From CAVDRM01 sp963611355 (GTDB lineage Bacteria; Bacillota; Clostridia; Christensenellales; Aristaeellaceae): 64,000 nt of DNA. Below are positions 60,612 to 64,000 of the stretch, piece by piece. A model generated the notes under the pieces. The model made no database searches and was not told the origin of the DNA. It saw only the letters and a program-made list of their open reading frames with translations. The position numbers and the translations under genes were made by a program. The stretch is from positions 8,870-72,869 of the forward strand of contig CAVDRM010000009.1 in NCBI GenBank assembly GCA_963611355.1. Direction: 5' to 3'. The stretch's first letter is position 1. Each line of letters begins with the position of its first letter.

Positions 60612-61424
60612 TTAGATGTCGTTCTTTTGGCCGGGGGCTGGAGATACAGCGGTCATGCGAAGGGAGACCGTCTCAAGGCGGCGGCCACGGAAGCTCTCAC
60701 CCTTAATTGCAAAGACAATCGCATCATCGAAGATGCGGTCAAGAGCACACAGGAGCGAGTCATTCTCGCAGAAATTTTCCTGCCACTGTGCCGGATCACG
60801 GTTGCTGGTGAAGACCATATTGAAGTAGCCATCCTTCTGGTAACGGCGATCCACCATATCAAAGAACAGCCGCGTGTTCTCCTTATCAAACTCGCAATGC
60901 CCTACCTCGTCAATAATCAGGCAGGATGGCCGTACAAGGGAGGCGAGGAGCGTGCTCTCGCGGCCAGCCCGTCGGGCATCTGTCATTCGGTCACGCAGTT
61001 CGGTCATTTTAATGAAGTATGCCTTCATGCTGTGCTCGCAACAAGCACGACCAAAAGCCTGCGCTAAATGAGTCTTTCCGGTTCCCGGCTTTCCAATAAA
61101 GGCGAGGTTTTTGTGGGCATAGAGGGCGGATAGCGTGGAGAGGCTGCGTAGCTTGTCAACATTCTTCCCGGCAACACGGGTAAAGTCGAAGTTGTCAAAG
61201 GTTTTGGGAACCTTCAGTGGAAGGCGGCTCGTGCGTAGCAAGAAGTCCACCGTAGAACTGTCTTTCTTTTCCTTCAGATATTCAAAGACCTTGGCCACAG
61301 CAAGGATCTCTGCATCAGACATATTGTTCTTCTGCACCAGGGTCGCAAACTCCTCCACCGAAAGCCCAAACTTCATCAAGTCTTTGCTGCATGCGGACAC
61401 AGCACTGAACAGAGTCTCACTCAT
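60612..61424 (-). CDS. istB: IS21-family helper ATPase IstB
   Basis: This 270-residue AAA+ protein assists IstA by choosing target DNA. Walker A is FIGKPGTGKTHLAQA, Walker B is CLIIDEVGHCEF, and the sensor FTSNRDPAQW follows. The ATG at 61424 lies eight bases after AAGGAGG and overlaps the end of istA by eight bases (stop TGA at 61417-61419), so translation is coupled. The frame is intact. Confidence 0.95.
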   Translation of the reverse strand: MSETLFSAVSACSKDLMKFGLSVEEFATLVQKNNMSDAEILAVAKVFEYLKEKKDSSTVDFLLRTSRLPLKVPKTFDNFDFTRVAGKNVDKLRSLSTLSALYAHKNLAFIGKPGTGKTHLAQAFGRACCEHSMKAYFIKMTELRDRMTDARRAGRESTLLASLVRPSCLIIDEVGHCEFDKENTRLFFDMVDRRYQKDGYFNMVFTSNRDPAQWQENFCENDSLLCALDRIFDDAIVFAIKGESFRGRRLETVSLRMTAVSPAPGQKNDI

Positions 61425-62736
61425 CCCAGCTATCCTCCTTACTGAAGCTGAACTTCTCAAAGGAGAGGTCACGGGTGGGCTCTGGAAGCTGCTTAATCAC
61501 CGTCTTTACCGGCATAGAGGGGAACTCCTCCGGCTGCTTGGGCAGCGCGTACTGGTTCTCACAAAAGCTGTCCCGGCGCGCCCAGGTTACATTATGCGTG
61601 GTCAGAAGAACGCTCATATCAGAGGAGTAGACATACAGCGTATCGCCGTCACGCAGCACACGGGCCGTCTTGCCAGGGTAGGTATAAGGAACACCAAAAC
61701 GGCGGCCTTCATAGTTCACAAACCCGTCAAAGGAAATCCGGCGCTCCGGGCAGAGGTAAAACAGCAGCTCATAGCTGTCGTCCAGCTTGGATACCACATT
61801 GGCACAGCACTCCGAATGGACGTCCTGGGGAATGCCAAGATCCCTGTGGTATGCCGTGTTCTGCTCATTACACCAATCCAAAGCCGCATAGTTCAAATCG
61901 GTCACATTCCAGAACACACGCCCTACGAGGAAGTTTTCCTTTACGAAGCGTACCAGCCGTTCCACTTTGCCTTTGGTAAAGGGATGCCGGGGCTTACAGA
62001 GCTTCGTCTGGAACCCCACGGTCTTCATGAACTGCTCATAGTCCCTCTGCCAGATGGGATTTCCGTCCTGGTCACGCCGGATGACCACGCTCTTCATGTT
62101 GTCCGTAAGGACATATTGGGGGACGCCCATATAGCGGAAAGCGTGGATCATCCCAATGAACAGGTTTTCCTGCTTAGCATTTGGGAAGAACTCCGCATAC
62201 CGTTGTCCGCAGTGGTGGCAGATCATAGCAAAGCAGGCGGCGTTGTACTCGCTTCCATCATAAGCCTGTACTTTCGTGAAGCCCCAGTCCATCTGAAAGG
62301 CTTCTCCGGGGCCGGTAAAGTAGCGGCGTCCACGGTTCCCCTGCGGCTCAACCGCATGACGAGGGGCCGGAACAAGGTGCTTGTGGGTAGTGATATAGTC
62401 TTTGACAACGGTTTTGCCACCAGTAAACCCATTCTCACGGAGCTTGGCAAGACATACGACAGAGTTTACAACGCCACCTTTGAGCAACCCATCCAGAATG
62501 CCGGTATAGCCGCTCAGAAGCGTGGCTGTGGCTCTTCGCCCTTTCAATGCGTGTTGGACATCCTCAAAATCGTGTTCTTTCATGCGGCGCAGTTTGGCAC
62601 GGGAAATCCCGGTGCGTCGCCCGAGGTCTGCAAGGTTGATTTTCTCCAGAGAGAACTTCTCTCCCTGTTCGACCATCATCTGCTCAATGGCTTTTGCCAC
62701 CGCTGGATTCATGGCTGCAAAATTAGGTTTTTTCAT
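61417..62736 (-). CDS. istA: IS21-family transposase IstA
   Basis: This 439-residue DDE transposase has an N-terminal helix-turn-helix (INLADLGRRTGISRAKLRRM) and an integrase core with Asp150 (FQMDWG), Asp212 (LTDNMKSVV) and Glu259 (KGKVERLV). A C-terminal beta-rich Mu-type domain follows (RRFGVPYTYPGKTARVLRDG). The ATG at 62736 follows AAAGGAAG; the GTG at 62751 is less likely. With istB it makes the element complete. Confidence 0.95.
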   Translation of the reverse strand: MKKPNFAAMNPAVAKAIEQMMVEQGEKFSLEKINLADLGRRTGISRAKLRRMKEHDFEDVQHALKGRRATATLLSGYTGILDGLLKGGVVNSVVCLAKLRENGFTGGKTVVKDYITTHKHLVPAPRHAVEPQGNRGRRYFTGPGEAFQMDWGFTKVQAYDGSEYNAACFAMICHHCGQRYAEFFPNAKQENLFIGMIHAFRYMGVPQYVLTDNMKSVVIRRDQDGNPIWQRDYEQFMKTVGFQTKLCKPRHPFTKGKVERLVRFVKENFLVGRVFWNVTDLNYAALDWCNEQNTAYHRDLGIPQDVHSECCANVVSKLDDSYELLFYLCPERRISFDGFVNYEGRRFGVPYTYPGKTARVLRDGDTLYVYSSDMSVLLTTHNVTWARRDSFCENQYALPKQPEEFPSMPVKTVIKQLPEPTRDLSFEKFSFSKEDSWDE

Positions 62737-62872
62737 GATGCTTCCTTTCACCGAGAACTGGCTACCCCCTCAGTGTAAAGGATTTCATGAAATTATGATT
62801 GGCTATTTTCATCCGGCCAAGATTGGCGATTTCCGCCCGGCCCGGAATGGTTAATTCCGCCCGGCGCTAACA

Positions 62873-63139
62873 GCCTATAGTATTATCACAAAACAACAAC
62901 GAAATATCTTTAATAATTTTTCTTGAAAACACAAAATTTGATTCGGTAATGGCGCTGTTTGTAGCAGAGCAAATTTCCTTTTTGTCATTCAGAAAAGAAG
63001 CGCTGTAATAACGACCAGCCGTCATCATATCTGAGTATGCCAATTCAATGCACTTTATTATCACTTCCGGTGGACAGCACTTGTTTGTTGATTGTCCCAA
63101 TACAGAAGATTCCAAAAAAGATTTTTTCCAGTCTGTCAT
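62873..63139 (-). pseudogene. 5' part of the gene split by the IS21 element
   Basis: This encodes the first 89 residues (MTDWKKSFLESSVLGQSTNK through CDNTIG) of the interrupted protein. GGGGAATTT precedes the ATG, and the XRE-regulator gene ends 11 bases upstream, so the two were co-transcribed. In the present state the frame runs a few bases into the IS end and stops at its TAG. Base composition is AT-rich, unlike the chromosome before guaA. Function unknown. Confidence 0.75.
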
Positions 63140-63150
63140 AAATTCCCCGT

Positions 63151-63681
63151 TTAGTCGTTCTTCAGCCGGTCTTTGAAAGCCTCCATCATTGCGTCGCTGA
63201 ACTGCTGAGACGGGACTTGCACATAGCCGGAAGTTTCATCGTATTTCGGGTAGTTATAACGCCACTTATCGTAGTCCTCCCGGTTGATTTCTCCGCTGCG
63301 GAGCTTTTCTGCCTGCTGTGCCCACGCAGTGAGCATTTCGGAAAGCTCGGCAGCATCCTTCCCCCTCCGAGGGTCAACACGCAGGGAAACGCCGTTCTCG
63401 CCGGTTTCCACCGTCAGACCGTAGCGATCCTCCAAGGTGAACAGCGTGTGCATCAGGCCGAGATAGCTGTCAATGTCCGGCACGGACAGCGCCAGCGGCG
63501 ATACCCCAAGTGCACCGGCAAGGCTCTCCGTCAGCTCCGCCTTGGGCGTTCTGCTGCCGGATTCATACTGCGCCATACGGATGTCGGCAGTCTTTTCAGG
63601 AAAGCCGACCACCTGTCCCAAGTATTTTTGCGTCATTCCCCGCAAATTGCGGAAGAACCGAATTCTCTCACCGATTGCCAT
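63151..63681 (-). CDS. XRE-family helix-turn-helix regulator
   Basis: This 176-residue protein has an N-terminal Cro/CI-type helix-turn-helix (residues 5-60; IRFFRNLRGMTQKYLGQVV, then IRMAQYESGSRTPK) and a C-terminal mostly helical domain of unknown role. AAGGAG precedes the ATG. It is divergent from the gene starting at 63966, with two facing promoters between them, a layout typical of mobile-element control regions. It probably represses one or both promoters. Confidence 0.88.
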   Translation of the reverse strand: MAIGERIRFFRNLRGMTQKYLGQVVGFPEKTADIRMAQYESGSRTPKAELTESLAGALGVSPLALSVPDIDSYLGLMHTLFTLEDRYGLTVETGENGVSLRVDPRRGKDAAELSEMLTAWAQQAEKLRSGEINREDYDKWRYNYPKYDETSGYVQVPSQQFSDAMMEAFKDRLKND

Positions 63682-63712
63682 AGCACAACACTCCTTTATG
63701 TATTGTGCAATT

Positions 63713-63742
63713 AGTATAGCATATGGATTTAAGTTATGTCAA
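63713..63742 (-). promoter_or_regulatory. Promoter of the XRE regulator
   Basis: On the minus strand TTGACA and TATACT are 18 bases apart, about 30 bases before the start codon. Confidence 0.75.
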
Positions 63743-63784
63743 GATAGCAAAAGCAAAAAAGTTAAATATTTTCCCGCAAGCCTC

Positions 63785-63813
63785 TTGACAATAGCAAATT
63801 CGTTTAGTATAAT
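63785..63813 (+). promoter_or_regulatory. Consensus sigma-A promoter, divergent from the XRE regulator
   Basis: TTGACA at 63785-63790 and TATAAT at 63808-63813 are separated by 17 bases. A leader of about 145 bases leads to the ATG at 63966. Confidence 0.85.
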
Positions 63814-63965
63814 GATTAAGCAAATAGCGTTAAGTTGTTTGCAGACAACAGAATATCCGTCGTGCGTCACGGTAATGGCGTACCCGCTCGGGCAAATCGG
63901 AATGCGGTCAGAAAGTTCTCCGACACTAAATAAGAGAACTATAGCCAAACGAAAGGGGTGATGAA

Positions 63966-64000
63966 ATGGAAAACACAAGCTTTATGAGAGTGGAGGAAGT
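63966..64000 (+). CDS. Start of an excisionase-like DNA-binding protein, 3'-truncated by the window
   Basis: The ATG at 63966 lies six bases after AAGGGGTG and begins MENTSFMRVEEV before the window ends. This opening resembles small helix-turn-helix proteins of integrative elements (FMRVEEVA-type starts). Only 11 full residues are visible, so identification rests on this short match and on the divergent promoter layout. Confidence 0.5.
   Translation, partial: MENTSFMRVEE

Larger units (their letters stand above)
60494..62872. mobile_element. IS21-family insertion sequence, 2379 bp
   Basis: The ends are TGTTAGCGCCGGG and its exact reverse complement, and GCCT flanks the element on both sides (60490-60493 and 62873-62876) as a 4-bp target duplication. 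Each end carries iterated GCCGG(G/A)-type repeats spaced about 24 bases apart, as expected for transposase-binding sites of IS21 elements. It contains intact istA and istB genes on the minus strand, so it may be active. Confidence 0.93.

Noticed and set aside
63739..63978. 79-codon minus-strand frame across the divergent promoters
   Set aside because: It covers two consensus promoters and a ribosome binding site of the plus-strand gene; no start signal of its own.
1..64000. CRISPR arrays, tRNA and rRNA genes
   Set aside because: No regularly spaced direct repeats, tRNA T-loop signatures or rRNA segments were found by reading; a covariance search could still reveal a missed tRNA.

Overview
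The window reads as a chromosomal segment of a GC-rich, anaerobic, gut-type Bacillota (Clostridia-like). The evidence is AGGAGG-type ribosome binding sites, TTGACA/TATAAT promoters, a soj/spo0J pair, HPr kinase, an infC-rpmI-rplT operon with a leader attenuator and an infC ATC start, a tilS-hpt-ftsH operon, VanW and S41 envelope proteins, and a monoderm-style set of secreted proteins without outer-membrane machinery. GC-rich third positions produce very long open frames antisense to real genes; these are not reported. I cannot name the species.

Layout. 1-842: 3' end of a GH13 alpha-glucosidase. 943-3162: a secreted beta-helix protein with proline-rich repeats and a tiny SemiSWEET-like membrane protein. 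3502-11151: a sugar-foraging block (GlcNAc-kinase-like, SIS, ceramidase-like and ROK regulator genes on +; GHL10 and GH20 glycosidases on -). 11365-17513: an LplB/LplC/LplA-type transporter, an M20 amidohydrolase and an unusual C39-peptidase/class I amidotransferase fusion, followed by a frameshifted LacI remnant. 18059-24062 (-): phosphoribosyltransferase, malQ, glgP and GH3 hexosaminidase. 24182-26378 (-): FolT-like, nth, lactonase-like. 26558-28710: unknown gene, soj, spo0J. 28911-32555: aroK, mutarotase, aldo/keto reductase, M42 peptidase. 32894-36659 (-): a MotA/ExbB-like channel plus MotB/OmpA-like stator pair resembling ZorA/ZorB but without the Zorya effectors, followed by a lipoprotein and a VanX-type dipeptidase. 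36857-41377: CapA-like, hprK, ROK glucokinase, asnS. 41543-44729: PIG-L deacetylase, phosphodiester glycosidase and a polytopic membrane protein. 44774-52810: infC-rpmI-rplT, tilS-hpt-ftsH-PHP, VanW. 52904-58353: membrane-anchored orphan, luxS, PucR/CdaR regulator, S41 protease, TraX. 58480-60015: guaA.

After guaA the character changes. AT-rich DNA, an XRE regulator, a gene split by an IS21-family element with a 4-bp target duplication, and the start of a gene whose first residues resemble an excisionase-like DNA-binding protein suggest the edge of an integrated element at the 3' end of guaA.

The most interesting parts are the orphan ZorAB-like motor operon, the C39/amidotransferase fusion, the island edge with its in-frame IS21 split gene, a 169-bp MITE-like element with 20-bp terminal repeats, a predicted leaderless tilS promoter, and the wall-associated PIG-L/phosphodiester glycosidase/membrane protein cluster.
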